DNA from: Streptomyces thermolilacinus SPC6
GTDB taxonomy: Bacteria; Actinomycetota; Actinomycetes; Streptomycetales; Streptomycetaceae
Direction: 5' to 3'
Assembly: GCF_000478605.2 (NCBI RefSeq)
Contig: NZ_ASHX02000001.1
Span: forward strand, 3,077,895-3,141,894
DNA: 64,000 bases
The notes beneath the pieces are model-generated. The model saw only the letters and a list, made by a program, of their open reading frames with translations. It was not told the DNA's origin and did no database searches. Positions 1 to 9,051 of this stretch are shown here, piece after piece. The first letter of the stretch is position 1. The number at the start of each line of letters is the position of its first letter. A program made the translations under genes and the position numbers.

Positions 1-71
1 CGGCGCCCACCCGACGGACCGCACCTGACGGCACCCGTCCCGGCGCGATTCCGGCCCGCCGAGCCCACGTA

Positions 72-108
72 CGTACGGCCCGACCGCTCTCACCGGTCGG
101 GCCGTACG
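72..108. terminator. Intrinsic terminator-like hairpin
   Basis: A 15-bp perfect stem (72-86 paired with 94-108) encloses a 7-nt loop. No T-run follows, as is common in Streptomyces. It probably ends a transcript entering from outside the window. Bases 1-71 hold no gene that I can support. Confidence 0.6.
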
Positions 109-173
109 ACGTCGGGGGCGCCGCGCCGCCCGGGAGCCCGCCGCCGCGAGGCCGGCCGCTAAAGTCGGGCGCC

Positions 174-386
174 ATGGGGGAGTTCGCACACCAGAACCAG
201 CAGGGCCGGCACGGCCAGCAGGGACAGCCACAGCACCGGGGGCCGGTCGTCGTCCCGTGCAAGTGGTGCCACAAGCCGGTGGCGCAGACCCGCCGCTGGT
301 TCCCGAAGCAGTACTGCGGCCGCTGGCACAAGTGGAAGCACCGCGTCACGGAGATCGTCGGCGAGGTCCTCGGCGGCGGCGCCTGA
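174..386 (+). CDS. Small Cys/His-rich protein, possible zinc finger
   Basis: This 70-residue protein has a Gln/His-rich N-terminus followed by a basic, tryptophan-rich region. Cysteines at 29 and 32 form a CxxC pair, Cys48 follows 15 residues later, and His52 and His56 come after that. This resembles the short CxxC...YC zinc-finger-like proteins common in actinobacteria, which suggests a metal-binding nucleic-acid or protein contact, but the ligands are inferred. It stands alone, upstream of and convergent with the CcdA-like gene. The specific function is unknown. The ATG at 174 is the only good start. Confidence 0.6.
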   Translation: MGEFAHQNQQGRHGQQGQPQHRGPVVVPCKWCHKPVAQTRRWFPKQYCGRWHKWKHRVTEIVGEVLGGGA

Positions 387-489
387 CCGGGCCCGGCCGC
401 CGGACCAGCAGGCCCGGCGCCTGACCACCGGGCCCGGCGGCCACCATCAGCCCGGCGCCCACCGACTGCCCGGTCCCGGGCCCCAGCCG

Positions 490-1350
490 TCAGGCCCGCT
501 CGCGTCCCCGCCAGCCCCGTACGCCCAGGATTACCGCGACGACCGCGACCACGGTCATCAGCAGCATCCAGTCCGGCACCGCGCCGCCCGCCCGCGACGC
601 CCACCGCTCCACCTCGAACGAGGCGTCCACGGAGAGCGGGCCCGGCAGGGCGCTCGTGCCGTCGAAGGCCAGGAACAGTACGCCCAGCAGCACGAAGAAG
701 GCACCCGACAACAGCGACGTCGTGTGCAGCTCCACGCGGCTCAACCGGCCCGGCCACCCCGACTGTCCCGGCCGGACCAGCCGCACCACCCGCCCGCGCA
801 GCCACACCCGCCGCCCCAGCTCGTACCGCTCCCACAGCAGCGCCAGTACGAACAGCGGCACCGCCATGCCCAGCGCGTACACCGCCAGCAGCAGCCCGCC
901 GTACACCGCGCTGCCGCCCAGCGCCGCCACCGTCAGCACCCCGCCCAGGATCGGCCCCGCGCAGAAGCCCGCCAGCCCGTACACCATCCCCAGCGCGTAC
1001 ACGGACACCGCCGTCGTGGGGCGGATGCGGCCGCTCGCCTCGGCCAGGCGGCGCGGCGCGAACCCCATGCCCAGCACCTGCGCCACGCCCAGCACGATGA
1101 TCAGCCAGCCGCCGGTCGTGACCAGCAGGTCCCGGTTGCCGTAGAAGAACCGTCCCGCCAGCGAACCGGCCGCGCCCAGCGGCACCAGCGTCGTCGCCAG
1201 GCCCGCGTAGAAGATGCCGGTACGGGCGAGGAGCCGGGCCCTGGAGTCGATCGAGTACGCGAAGAACGCCGGCAGCAGCAGCGCGCTGCACGGACTGACC
1301 AGCGCCAGCAGGCCGCCCAGGAACGCGGCCAGGTAGCCGACGTTCGTCAC
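490..1350 (-). CDS. CcdA-family membrane electron-transfer protein (cytochrome c biogenesis/DsbD-like)
   Basis: This is a 286-residue polytopic membrane protein of the CcdA/DsbD-beta family, which passes electrons across the membrane to extracytoplasmic thiol proteins. The first helix carries VSPCSALLLP with Cys21, and a later helix carries GFCAGP with Cys130. These are the two conserved redox cysteines of the family. The GTG at 1350 was chosen because it overlaps the stop of the upstream DsbA-like gene by 4 nt, and the reading frame upstream of it is not CcdA-like. The overlap indicates translational coupling, so the pair probably forms a thiol-redox system. Whether it serves cytochrome c or another target is not visible. 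Confidence 0.88.
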   Translation of the reverse strand: MTNVGYLAAFLGGLLALVSPCSALLLPAFFAYSIDSRARLLARTGIFYAGLATTLVPLGAAGSLAGRFFYGNRDLLVTTGGWLIIVLGVAQVLGMGFAPRRLAEASGRIRPTTAVSVYALGMVYGLAGFCAGPILGGVLTVAALGGSAVYGGLLLAVYALGMAVPLFVLALLWERYELGRRVWLRGRVVRLVRPGQSGWPGRLSRVELHTTSLLSGAFFVLLGVLFLAFDGTSALPGPLSVDASFEVERWASRAGGAVPDWMLLMTVVAVVAVILGVRGWRGRERA

Positions 1351-2150
1351 CGGCCGGCCTTCGCCTTCGCCGCCGCCTCGTCGATCGCGGCCGTGAAGGT
1401 CTCCAGCGGCTGGGCGCCCGAGACGGGCCGTCCGTTGATGAGGAACGACGGCGTGGACGCCACGCCCAGCGCGAAGCCCTCGTCCTGGTCCCGCTTCACG
1501 GCCTGGCGGGCCGCCGCGCCGTCCAGGTCGCGGCCGAACCGCGCGAGGTCCTTGACGCCCGCCTCGCGCGCGAGGACGGTCAACTGGTCCTTGCCGAAGC
1601 CTTTCTCCTTGGCGTCCTCGGCGTAAGCGGCCCGGTGGAACTCCCAGAACCGGCCCTGCTGCCCCGCCGCCCACGCGGCCCGGGCGACCCGCTCGGAGTC
1701 CTCGCCGAAGATCGGGAAGTTCCGCCACTCGATGCGCAGCACACCCTTCTCGACGTACTTCTCCATCAGCGCGGGCTCGGTGTCGCGGGCGAACTTGCCG
1801 CAGTACCCGCACTGGAAGTCGGCGTACTCGATGAGGACGACCGGGGCGTCGGCGCGACCGGCCGCGAGGGTGTCCTTCGCGTCGCGGCGCGCCAGCTTCG
1901 CCGCCTCGGCGTAGAGGCCCTCCTGCGCGCCCGGGGCCGCGGAGGGAGCGGCGTCGGACGGGGCGGAGGCGGGCGCGGAGACCGGCGCGGCGGGGGCGGC
2001 CTCGGTGGCGTCCCGGTCGGCGGGCTTGGTGGCCGCGTACGAGGCGAAGGCCAGCAGCCCGGCGGCGACCGCGACCCCCGCCCCGATGGCGTACGGCTTC
2101 AAGGAAGCGGAAGAGGAGGAGGAAGAGGAAGGAGAGGGATTCGTGGACAC
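1347..2150 (-). CDS. Membrane-anchored DsbA/thioredoxin-fold thiol-disulfide oxidoreductase
   Basis: This 267-residue protein has a Ser-rich cytoplasmic tail, one transmembrane helix at about 20-40, a low-complexity Ala/Pro/Ser linker to about residue 78, and then a thioredoxin-fold domain. The active site reads DFQCGYCGKF with Cys114 and Cys117, a CxxC typical of DsbA-like proteins. The downstream AAWAAGQQGRFWEFH stretch is also family-typical. The catalytic domain should lie outside the membrane and form or reshuffle disulfides. It overlaps the CcdA-like gene by 4 nt, which suggests CcdA supplies its electrons. Confidence 0.9.
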   Translation of the reverse strand: MSTNPSPSSSSSSSASLKPYAIGAGVAVAAGLLAFASYAATKPADRDATEAAPAAPVSAPASAPSDAAPSAAPGAQEGLYAEAAKLARRDAKDTLAAGRADAPVVLIEYADFQCGYCGKFARDTEPALMEKYVEKGVLRIEWRNFPIFGEDSERVARAAWAAGQQGRFWEFHRAAYAEDAKEKGFGKDQLTVLAREAGVKDLARFGRDLDGAAARQAVKRDQDEGFALGVASTPSFLINGRPVSGAQPLETFTAAIDEAAAKAKAGR

Positions 2151-2235
2151 GCGTGTGCTCCTGCGGTGTGGTGGTGGAGGAAGGAGAGATGCGGCGGTAC
2201 GGCGGTGTGGCGGGAAGTCGCCACGGACGGCGCCT

Positions 2236-2697
2236 CTACACGCGCAGGATCGACAGGTCCATCGGGGACGGCGGTACGAGCGCGAGCGGGGCCCGCTCCG
2301 GGCCCGTGGCGGCGGACTCGAACGCCGCCCATCCGGCGCAGCCCCCGCCGCCCCGCGCGTCGGGCGGGGCGGGGAGCAGGTCGGCGAGCGTCAGGGTGCG
2401 CGGCGGAGCGGCCGGGGCCAGGCCGCCGTCGCGGGTGCCGGAGTCGTCCCGGCAGCCGGGCGGGCGCCCGTCGCCATGGGCGGGGGCGGCCACCGGGTAC
2501 AGGGCGTGGCTCACGGCGGCGTAGGGGACGTCGGCGGCGGCACGCGTACGGTCGCCGGACCCCGGCTCGCCGTACGACCGCTCCCCGGCCGCCCCCGGGC
2601 ACACACAGAGCACAAGCACCACCAGCACCAGGCCCCACGCGCCTCGTACGCCGCACGTCACCGCCCCGCCGCGCCGCCTGGCATCGGTACGGGGCAT
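2236..2697 (-). CDS. Hypothetical secreted or membrane-anchored protein
   Basis: This 153-residue ORF has strongly coding third-position GC. A hydrophobic segment at about 20-35 (GLVLVVLVLCVC) looks like a signal peptide or anchor. The rest is Pro/Ala/Gly-rich with scattered cysteines and ends in PMDLSILRV. It lies upstream of the DsbA-like gene on the same strand with an 85-nt gap, so it may share its transcript and be a disulfide-containing client, but that is inference. I do not recognise a family. The start could be internal. Confidence 0.6.
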   Translation of the reverse strand: MPRTDARRRGGAVTCGVRGAWGLVLVVLVLCVCPGAAGERSYGEPGSGDRTRAAADVPYAAVSHALYPVAAPAHGDGRPPGCRDDSGTRDGGLAPAAPPRTLTLADLLPAPPDARGGGGCAGWAAFESAATGPERAPLALVPPSPMDLSILRV

Positions 2698-2811
2698 CGG
2701 GCGGGCGCCTTCCTGGTCGGGGCCTGGTGATCAGCTGATCGGCTCGCCCGAAATGGTACGGGGAAATGGGTTCGCCACCCCCGACCCGCGGGTGAGATCC
2801 TGGGACACGGT

Positions 2812-5800
2812 ATGTCTACTTCCCTCGCCGACCTCCAGACCCTGCTGACCGAGGTCTCGCTGCGCGACGCCCACCGGCTCGGCCGCCGTCTCGAAGGCGC
2901 CCGCCGCATCCGTAAGCCCGAGGCCAGGCAGGCCGTGCTGGACGAGATCGCCGCCGAGGCGGCGAAGGCGGCGGCCCGCACCGCCGAGCGGGCGTCCCGC
3001 GTGCCCGAGGTCACGTATCCCGAGCAGCTGCCCGTCAGCCAGAAGAAGGACGAGATCCTGGAGGCGATACGCGACCACCAGGTCGTGATCGTCGCCGGTG
3101 AGACGGGCTCCGGCAAGACCACGCAGATCCCCAAGATCTGCCTGGAGCTGGGCCGGGGCGTGCGCGGCATGATCGGCCACACGCAGCCCCGCCGGATCGC
3201 GGCCCGCACGGTCGCGGAGCGCGTCGCCGAGGAGCTGCGGACGCCACTCGGCGAGGCGGTCGGCTGGAAGGTGCGGTTCACCGACCAGGTCGGCTCCGAC
3301 ACGTTCGTGAAGCTGATGACGGACGGCATCCTGCTCGCGGAGATCCAGACGGACCGCGAGCTGCGCGCGTACGACACGATCATCATCGACGAGGCCCACG
3401 AGCGCAGCCTCAACATCGACTTCCTGCTCGGCTACCTGGCCCAGCTGCTGCCCAGGCGCCCCGACCTGAAGGTCGTGATCACCTCCGCGACCATCGACCC
3501 GGAGCGGTTCTCCCGGCATTTCGGGGACGCGCCGATCGTGGAGGTCAGCGGCCGCACGTACCCGGTGGAGGTGCGGTACAGGCCGCTGCTGGAGGAGGAC
3601 TCCGAGGAGGCGGACCGCGACCAGATCACCGCGATCTGCGACGCCGTGGACGAGCTCCAGGCGGAGGGCCCCGGCGACATCCTGGTGTTCCTCTCCGGCG
3701 AACGGGAGATCCGCGACACGGCGGACGCGCTGCTGAAGAAGAAACTGCGGAACACCGAGATCCTGCCGCTGTACGCGCGCCTGTCGCACGCCGAGCAGCA
3801 CCGCGTGTTCCAGCAGCACTCCGGCCGCCGCGTCGTCCTCGCGACCAACGTGGCCGAGACGTCCCTGACGGTCCCCGGCATCAAGTACGTCATCGACCCC
3901 GGCACGGCCCGGATCTCCCGCTACAGCCACCGCACGAAGGTGCAGCGGCTGCCGATCGAGCCGGTCAGCCAGGCCAGCGCCAACCAGCGCAAGGGCCGCT
4001 GCGGACGCACCAGCGACGGCATCTGCATCCGGCTGTACTCGGAGGACGACTTCCTCGCCCGTCCCGAGTTCACGGACGCCGAGATCCTCCGTACGAACCT
4101 GGCCTCCGTCATCCTCCAGATGACCGCGGCGGGCCTCGGCGACATCGAGAAGTTCCCCTTCATCGATCCGCCGGACCACCGCAACATCCGCGACGGCGTG
4201 CAGCTCCTCCAGGAGCTCGGCGCGCTGGACCCGGCGCAGAAGGACCCGAAGAAGCGCCTCACCCCGCTCGGCCGGAAGCTCGCCCAGCTGCCCGTCGACC
4301 CGCGGCTGGCGCGCATGGTGCTGGAGGCCGACAAGAACGGCTGCGTCCGCGAGGTCATGGTCATCGCGGCGGCCCTGTCCATCCAGGACCCGCGCGAGCG
4401 GCCCGCCGAGAAGCAGGCGCAGGCCGACCAGCAGCACGCCCGCTTCAAGGACGAGACGTCCGACTTCCTCGCCTTCCTGAACCTGTGGCGATACATCCGC
4501 GAGCAGCAGAAGGCGCTGTCGTCGTCGGCGTTCCGCCGCATGTGCAAGTCGGAGTACCTCAACTACCTGCGCATCCGCGAGTGGCAGGACATCTACAGCC
4601 AGCTGCGCACGGTCGCCAAGCAGATGGGCCTCCACCTCAACGAGGACGACGCGGGGGACCAGCAGGTCCATGTCTCGCTCCTCGCGGGCCTGCTGTCCCA
4701 CGTGGGCATGAAGGACGTCAAGAACGCCGGGGGGGAGGGCGGGAAGAACTCGGCGAAGAACGAGTACCTGGGCGCGCGGAACGCCAAGTTCGCGATCTTC
4801 CCCGGCTCGGCGCTGTTCAAGAAGCCGCCGCGGTTCGTGATGTCGGCCGAGCTGGTCGAGACGTCCCGGCTCTGGGCGCGGGTCAACGCGAAGATCGAGC
4901 CCGAGTGGATCGAGCCGCTCGCCGGGCACCTGCTGAAGCGCGCGTACTCGGAGCCGCACTGGGAGAAGGACCAGGCGGCCGTCATGGCGTACGAGAAGGT
5001 GACGCTGTACGGCGTGCCGATCGTCGCCCAGCGGAAGGTCAACTACGGGCGCATCGACCCGGAGGTGTCCCGCGAGCTGTTCATCCGGCACGCCCTGGTG
5101 GAGGGCGACTGGCGCACCCACCACAAGTTCTTCGCCGACAACCGGAAGCTGCTCACCGAGGTCGAGGAGCTGGAGCACCGGGCGCGGCGCCGCGACATCC
5201 TCGTGGACGACGAGACACTGTTCGACTTCTACGACCAGCGGGTCCCCGAGCACGTCGTGTCGGGCGCGCACTTCGACTCGTGGTGGAAGCACAAGCGGCG
5301 CGACGAGCCCGAACTGCTCGACTTCGAGCGGGAGATGCTCATCAACGAGAAGGCGGGCGCGGTCACCAAGGCCGACTACCCCGACTCGTGGCGGCAGGGC
5401 CCGCTCAAGTTCCGTGTGACGTACCAGTTCGAGCCGGGCGCCGACGCGGACGGCGTCACCGTCCACATCCCGCTCCAGGTGCTGAACCAGGTCACCGACG
5501 AGGGCTTCGACTGGCAGATCCCGGGCCTGCGCGAGGAGGTCGTGACGGAGCTGATCCGCTCCCTCCCGAAGCCGATCCGCCGCAACTACGTACCGGCGCC
5601 GAACTTCGCGAAGCGGTTCCTGGACACGGCGGCGCCCAGCGCGGAGCCCCTGGCGGCCGTGCTGGCGCGGGAGCTGAAGCGCATGGTGGGCGTCCCGGTG
5701 GCGGCGGACGACTTCGACTGGGCGAAGGTCCCCGACCACCTGAAGATCACGTTCCGGATCGTGGACGAGCGGCGCCGGAAGCTCGCCGAGGACAAGGACC

Positions 5801-6771
5801 TGGAGACGCTGAAGCTGAGGCTGCGGCCCAAGGCCCGCCAGGCCCTGTCGAAGGCCGCGGCGGCCGCCACGGCGGGCCCCTCGGGGCAGGGCCAGTCGCT
5901 GGAGCGCACGGGCCTGACGGACTGGACGATCGGCACGCTCACGCGCGTCTTCGAGACCCGCCGGGCGGGCCAGCCCGTGAAGGCGTACCCGGCGCTGGTC
6001 GACCAGGGCGAGAGCGTCGCCGTACGCCTCTTCGACACGGAGGCCGAGCAGGCGCGGGCGATGTGGCGGGGCACCCGGAAGCTGATCATGCTGAACATCC
6101 CGGTGAACCCGGCGAAGTTCGCCTCCGACCGGCTGACGAACCAGCAGAAGCTCGCCCTGTCCCGCAATCCGCACGGCTCGGTCCAGGCCCTCTTCGAGGA
6201 CTGCGCGACGGCGGCGGCGGACCGGCTGATCGCCGACCGCGGCGGCCCGGCGTGGGACGAGGCGTCGTACCGGAAGCTGTACGACGAGGTCCGCGCCGAC
6301 CTCGTCGAGCTGACCGTGCGGACGGTTGACCAGGTGCAGCAGATCCTGGCCGCCTGGCAGGCGTGCGAGCGCCGCCTGAAGGCCACCAGCAGCCTGGCGC
6401 TGGTGGCCAACGTCCAGGACGTACGGGAGCAGCTCGCGGCGCTCATGCCGCCCGGGTTCGTCACGGCGACGGGCCTGCGGCGGCTGCCGGACCTGATGCG
6501 GTACCTGGTGGCGGTGGACCGCCGGCTCCAGCAGATGCCGACGTCAGTGCAGCGGGACACGACCCGCATGGAGAAGGTCCACGAGATGCGGGACGAGTAC
6601 GCGTGGCTGCTGGAGCAGTTCCCGAAGGGGCGCCCGGTGCCGCAGGAGGTCCTGGACATCCGCTGGATGATCGAGGAGCTGCGGGTCAGCTACTTCGCGC
6701 ACGCGCTGGGCACGGCGTACCCGGTGTCGGACAAGCGGATCGTGAAGGCGATCGACGCGGCGGCGCCGTGA
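2812..6771 (+). CDS. hrpA: ATP-dependent RNA helicase HrpA (DEAH box)
   Basis: This 1319-residue protein has full HrpA length. Walker A GETGSGKT lies at 96-103 and the DEAH box at 193-196. Motif SATID and the QRKGRCGRT motif VI follow in two RecA-like domains. After these come the winged-helix/HA2 region, an OB-type segment and the long HrpA-specific C-terminal domain. The protein unwinds RNA using ATP; HrpA helicases in other bacteria act on mRNA and on stalled or collided ribosomes. It is monocistronic, and the next gene is tRNA-Asp. The ATG at 2812 gives the conserved N-terminus. Confidence 0.97.
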   Translation: MSTSLADLQTLLTEVSLRDAHRLGRRLEGARRIRKPEARQAVLDEIAAEAAKAAARTAERASRVPEVTYPEQLPVSQKKDEILEAIRDHQVVIVAGETGSGKTTQIPKICLELGRGVRGMIGHTQPRRIAARTVAERVAEELRTPLGEAVGWKVRFTDQVGSDTFVKLMTDGILLAEIQTDRELRAYDTIIIDEAHERSLNIDFLLGYLAQLLPRRPDLKVVITSATIDPERFSRHFGDAPIVEVSGRTYPVEVRYRPLLEEDSEEADRDQITAICDAVDELQAEGPGDILVFLSGEREIRDTADALLKKKLRNTEILPLYARLSHAEQHRVFQQHSGRRVVLATNVAETSLTVPGIKYVIDPGTARISRYSHRTKVQRLPIEPVSQASANQRKGRCGRTSDGICIRLYSEDDFLARPEFTDAEILRTNLASVILQMTAAGLGDIEKFPFIDPPDHRNIRDGVQLLQELGALDPAQKDPKKRLTPLGRKLAQLPVDPRLARMVLEADKNGCVREVMVIAAALSIQDPRERPAEKQAQADQQHARFKDETSDFLAFLNLWRYIREQQKALSSSAFRRMCKSEYLNYLRIREWQDIYSQLRTVAKQMGLHLNEDDAGDQQVHVSLLAGLLSHVGMKDVKNAGGEGGKNSAKNEYLGARNAKFAIFPGSALFKKPPRFVMSAELVETSRLWARVNAKIEPEWIEPLAGHLLKRAYSEPHWEKDQAAVMAYEKVTLYGVPIVAQRKVNYGRIDPEVSRELFIRHALVEGDWRTHHKFFADNRKLLTEVEELEHRARRRDILVDDETLFDFYDQRVPEHVVSGAHFDSWWKHKRRDEPELLDFEREMLINEKAGAVTKADYPDSWRQGPLKFRVTYQFEPGADADGVTVHIPLQVLNQVTDEGFDWQIPGLREEVVTELIRSLPKPIRRNYVPAPNFAKRFLDTAAPSAEPLAAVLARELKRMVGVPVAADDFDWAKVPDHLKITFRIVDERRRKLAEDKDLETLKLRLRPKARQALSKAAAAATAGPSGQGQSLERTGLTDWTIGTLTRVFETRRAGQPVKAYPALVDQGESVAVRLFDTEAEQARAMWRGTRKLIMLNIPVNPAKFASDRLTNQQKLALSRNPHGSVQALFEDCATAAADRLIADRGGPAWDEASYRKLYDEVRADLVELTVRTVDQVQQILAAWQACERRLKATSSLALVANVQDVREQLAALMPPGFVTATGLRRLPDLMRYLVAVDRRLQQMPTSVQRDTTRMEKVHEMRDEYAWLLEQFPKGRPVPQEVLDIRWMIEELRVSYFAHALGTAYPVSDKRIVKAIDAAAP

Positions 6772-6861
6772 TCACGCGGTCGCCGTGGGTGAGTTCGACC
6801 GCACGGTCCGAGCTGCTGTAGAGTCTCTCTCGCAGCCAAGGAGCGAACGGCTGCGAAACCT

Positions 6862-6936
6862 GGTCCTGTGGAGCAGTTTGGAGTGCTCGCCACCCTGTCA
6901 AGGTGGAGGCCGCGGGTTCAAATCCCGTCAGGACCG
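6862..6936 (+). tRNA. tRNA-Asp (GTC)
   Basis: The gene folds as a standard cloverleaf. The acceptor 6862-6868 pairs with 6929-6935, the discriminator is G at 6936, and the anticodon loop CTGTCAA is closed by CCACC/GGTGG. The anticodon GTC reads GAC/GAT. CCA is not encoded. A TAGAGT-like -10 box lies about 40 nt upstream. Confidence 0.97.
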
Positions 6937-6943
6937 CAAAACC

Positions 6944-6972
6944 CGAGGCCCGCACCGCTGGTGCGGGCCTCG
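6944..6972 (+). terminator. Terminator of tRNA-Asp
   Basis: A 13-bp perfect stem (6944-6956 with 6960-6972) and a 3-nt loop begin 8 nt after the tRNA end. Confidence 0.8.
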
Positions 6973-6990
6973 GTCGTTTCAGCGGCCGTT

Positions 6991-7581
6991 TCAGCGGTCG
7001 GGAAGCAGCCGGGTGCGGAGCTGCTGAAACGCGGTCGGCTGCGGCCGTCGCGGCAGGAAGGCGCTGATCCGCCGGGCGCAGTCGAGCGGGCTCACCGTGG
7101 TCGTGTCGCACTCGATGTCGTACAGGCCGTGCGCGTGGACCCGCTGGAGCTGCCGGGCCGCGAGACCGGCCGGGCGGTCACCGCGCTCCCGCTCACGCCG
7201 CTGGAGCTCCTCCGGCGAGCACCGTACGCCGACGAGGACGACGTCCCGGGCGTCGAAGAGGTCCAGGCAGTCCAGCAGACGCCACTCCTCGCTCAGCACG
7301 TGGTCGACCACGACGTTGTTCCCCGCGGCGGCCATGCCGGCGACCGCCCGGTGAAAGCCCGCCCAGGTGCGCCGCAGGACGCCGGGCAGCTCCTCCGGAG
7401 GGACCTCCCGGCGGCTGCGCATCGCGTGGAACGCGTCCACCGGCAGGTGGAAGTAGGGCCCGTCCAGGACCCCCAACAGCTCCCTGGCGATGCTGGACTT
7501 GCCCGAACTGGAGGTCCCGTTCAGAAAGACGATCAGGCCGCCACGGCCGGACGCGGCGTGGGCGCCCTGCTTCACCCCCAC
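6991..7581 (-). CDS. Chloramphenicol phosphotransferase-like P-loop kinase
   Basis: This 196-residue protein has Walker A GTSSSGKS at 22-29, followed by HLPVDAFHAM and the VVVDHVLSEE and VLVGVRCSPEEL segments. These features match the CPT-like phosphotransferase family, whose founding member phosphorylates chloramphenicol in its producer. Most homologues have unknown substrates, so antibiotic modification is only a possibility here. Its start overlaps the stop of the SMI1/KNR4 gene (7572-7581), so the two are co-transcribed and probably translationally coupled. Confidence 0.82.
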   Translation of the reverse strand: MGVKQGAHAASGRGGLIVFLNGTSSSGKSSIARELLGVLDGPYFHLPVDAFHAMRSRREVPPEELPGVLRRTWAGFHRAVAGMAAAGNNVVVDHVLSEEWRLLDCLDLFDARDVVLVGVRCSPEELQRRERERGDRPAGLAARQLQRVHAHGLYDIECDTTTVSPLDCARRISAFLPRRPQPTAFQQLRTRLLPDR

Positions 7582-8114
7582 CAGTCCTCACCGGCGTGCC
7601 AGTGCCGCACCCACTCCTCGAAGCCCCACGCGCGGTCCCCGGGCGCCGGTACCGCCCCGACGTCGGCCACCATCCACACCTCGCCCCGGCGGGGCCCGGC
7701 GGTCAGCAGGAGCCAGAACGACAGCCCGTCCTCGGACCCGGGCACCACGGAACCCTGGTTGTACGCGGCGTCGGTCCGCGGGTCGTCGTCCGGATCGACG
7801 GTCTCGTCGTCCTCCCAGACCCAGGCGGCGTCCAGCGGGAACGGCTCGCCCGGCTGCCGCGGCCCGAGGTCGGGCCAGCTGTCAGGCAGCCACCCGAGCG
7901 GCTGGAGCCCGCCGTCCGCGGCGGGACCGAGGCCCGAGCCGTTGCTCACCTCCGCGGCGAAGGTCCGGTACGGCTCCGGGAGCGCCACGCGGTGCTCCGC
8001 CTCCCACGCGGCAACGGCCTCCTGTCCGAGCGGGGGTTCGCGCCACTCGGGGGGAAAGGCGGCGCGCAGGAAGTCGAGGGTGGCGTCGGAGGGACGCGCG
8101 TCAACAACACTCAC
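7572..8114 (-). CDS. SMI1/KNR4 (SUKH) domain protein
   Basis: This 180-residue protein has an acidic, tryptophan-rich sequence with LPEPYRTFAAEVSNGSG early and WLPDSWPDLGPRQPGEPFPLD later. That pattern is typical of SMI1/KNR4 (SUKH) proteins. Such proteins are often immunity factors for contact-dependent or polymorphic toxins, but no toxin gene is adjacent here. The GTG at 8114 was chosen because the frame upstream runs into the repeat-rich non-coding DNA and loses protein-like composition. The gene overlaps the CPT-like kinase gene by 10 nt. Confidence 0.8.
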   Translation of the reverse strand: MSVVDARPSDATLDFLRAAFPPEWREPPLGQEAVAAWEAEHRVALPEPYRTFAAEVSNGSGLGPAADGGLQPLGWLPDSWPDLGPRQPGEPFPLDAAWVWEDDETVDPDDDPRTDAAYNQGSVVPGSEDGLSFWLLLTAGPRRGEVWMVADVGAVPAPGDRAWGFEEWVRHWHAGEDWWG

Positions 8115-8172
8115 CCCCGCATGCTCCCACCCCTCCGGAGAACTGCGCCGTCCCGCGGCCCCACCCACTCCG

Positions 8173-8491
8173 GCAGGCGCCCCGCACGGCGGGACGGGCG
8201 GGTACAACCGGCTGCCGCGCCCACGTGGTCGCGCACCGCAGGCACACGACACGGAGGCCGCCCCCGTTGTGCCCACCGCTGCGGTGGGCACAGGACACGG
8301 GGCCCGCCTCCGTTGTGGGCAGGCGCCCCGCAGGGCGGGACGGGTGGGCACAACGGGGTGCCCCGCCCGGGAGGTTGCGCGCCTGTGCGACAGGCCCAGG
8401 ACACGGGGCCCGCGCGGGGAGGGTGCGCGCCTGTGCGGCAGGCGCTGGGACCGGCATCCGGCACGTCCGCTGTGCCCACCCGTTCCGCCCC
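8173..8491. repeat. Intergenic GC-rich repeat cluster with palindromes
   Basis: Two diverged direct copies start with GGCAGGCGCCCCGCA at 8173 and 8319, about 146 nt apart, and each continues with a GGCGGGACGGG core. Between them lies a perfect 12+1+12 palindrome at 8268-8292 (TGTGCCCACCGC and its complement). The segment 8433-8491 recurs at 48658-48716 with 3 mismatches in 59. No protein-like ORF fits on either strand. The function is unknown; it is a dispersed intergenic element family in this genome. Confidence 0.7.
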
Positions 8492-9051
8492 GGCGGGAGC
8501 GCATGCCCACGGCGGGGCGGACGCGCGCCGCAGCGCCCGCACGGGCGGCCGGGCCTACAGCGGAAACGGCCCGCAGGGCAGGGAGCGGCGGGTGCCTCTT
8601 AGCGGGTTGGCCCGTAGGGCGGTACGGCCTGACGGGTACGGCGACAAGGCAGCGCGGGACTGCGGCGGGCCGGGCCGCAGGAGCAGGCGCGGAACGCACG
8701 GGCCCCTAGGGCAGGGCGGATGCGGGCGCGGGGCCGCAGAGGTTCGTACGGGGTGGCCGACAGGCCAGGTGCGGGGCCTGAGGCGGGGACCCGCCGGGGT
8801 GGCCGGCAGGCCAGGGGCGGGCGCGTACAGGGCCGCAGGGAGTGAACCTACGGGGGAACTGACGGTTCGTCGGGGGGCCGGCTCGGGTGCGGGAGGGTGG
8901 GGCGGGCTCGCGCGGGGCCCGCGAAGGGCCCGCATCCGTGTGACGCGAGTCACGGAACTCGTTCGAGAAACCGCTTCACTTATCCCATCCCTACACCCGC
9001 CCCATTTAATACGTGCAATTGCACCCCCACAAACCCCCCACCCCCGCCCAT
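8492..9051. other. Non-coding, GC-rich stretch between SMI1 gene and bldC terminator
   Basis: This segment holds many short GC-rich echoes (GGGCCGCAGG, GGCCGACAGGCCAGG). It contains no ORF with plausible protein composition. An AT-rich patch at about 8980-9020 could hold a promoter firing leftward toward the SMI1/CPT-like pair. Confidence 0.4.

Noticed and set aside
2731..6174. Open frame of 1147 codons antisense to hrpA
   Set aside because: It has no domain and the typical low-complexity shadow composition. hrpA on the other strand is unambiguous.
8173..8491. CRISPR array
   Set aside because: Repeat copies are diverged, irregularly spaced and too few, and no cas gene is near.
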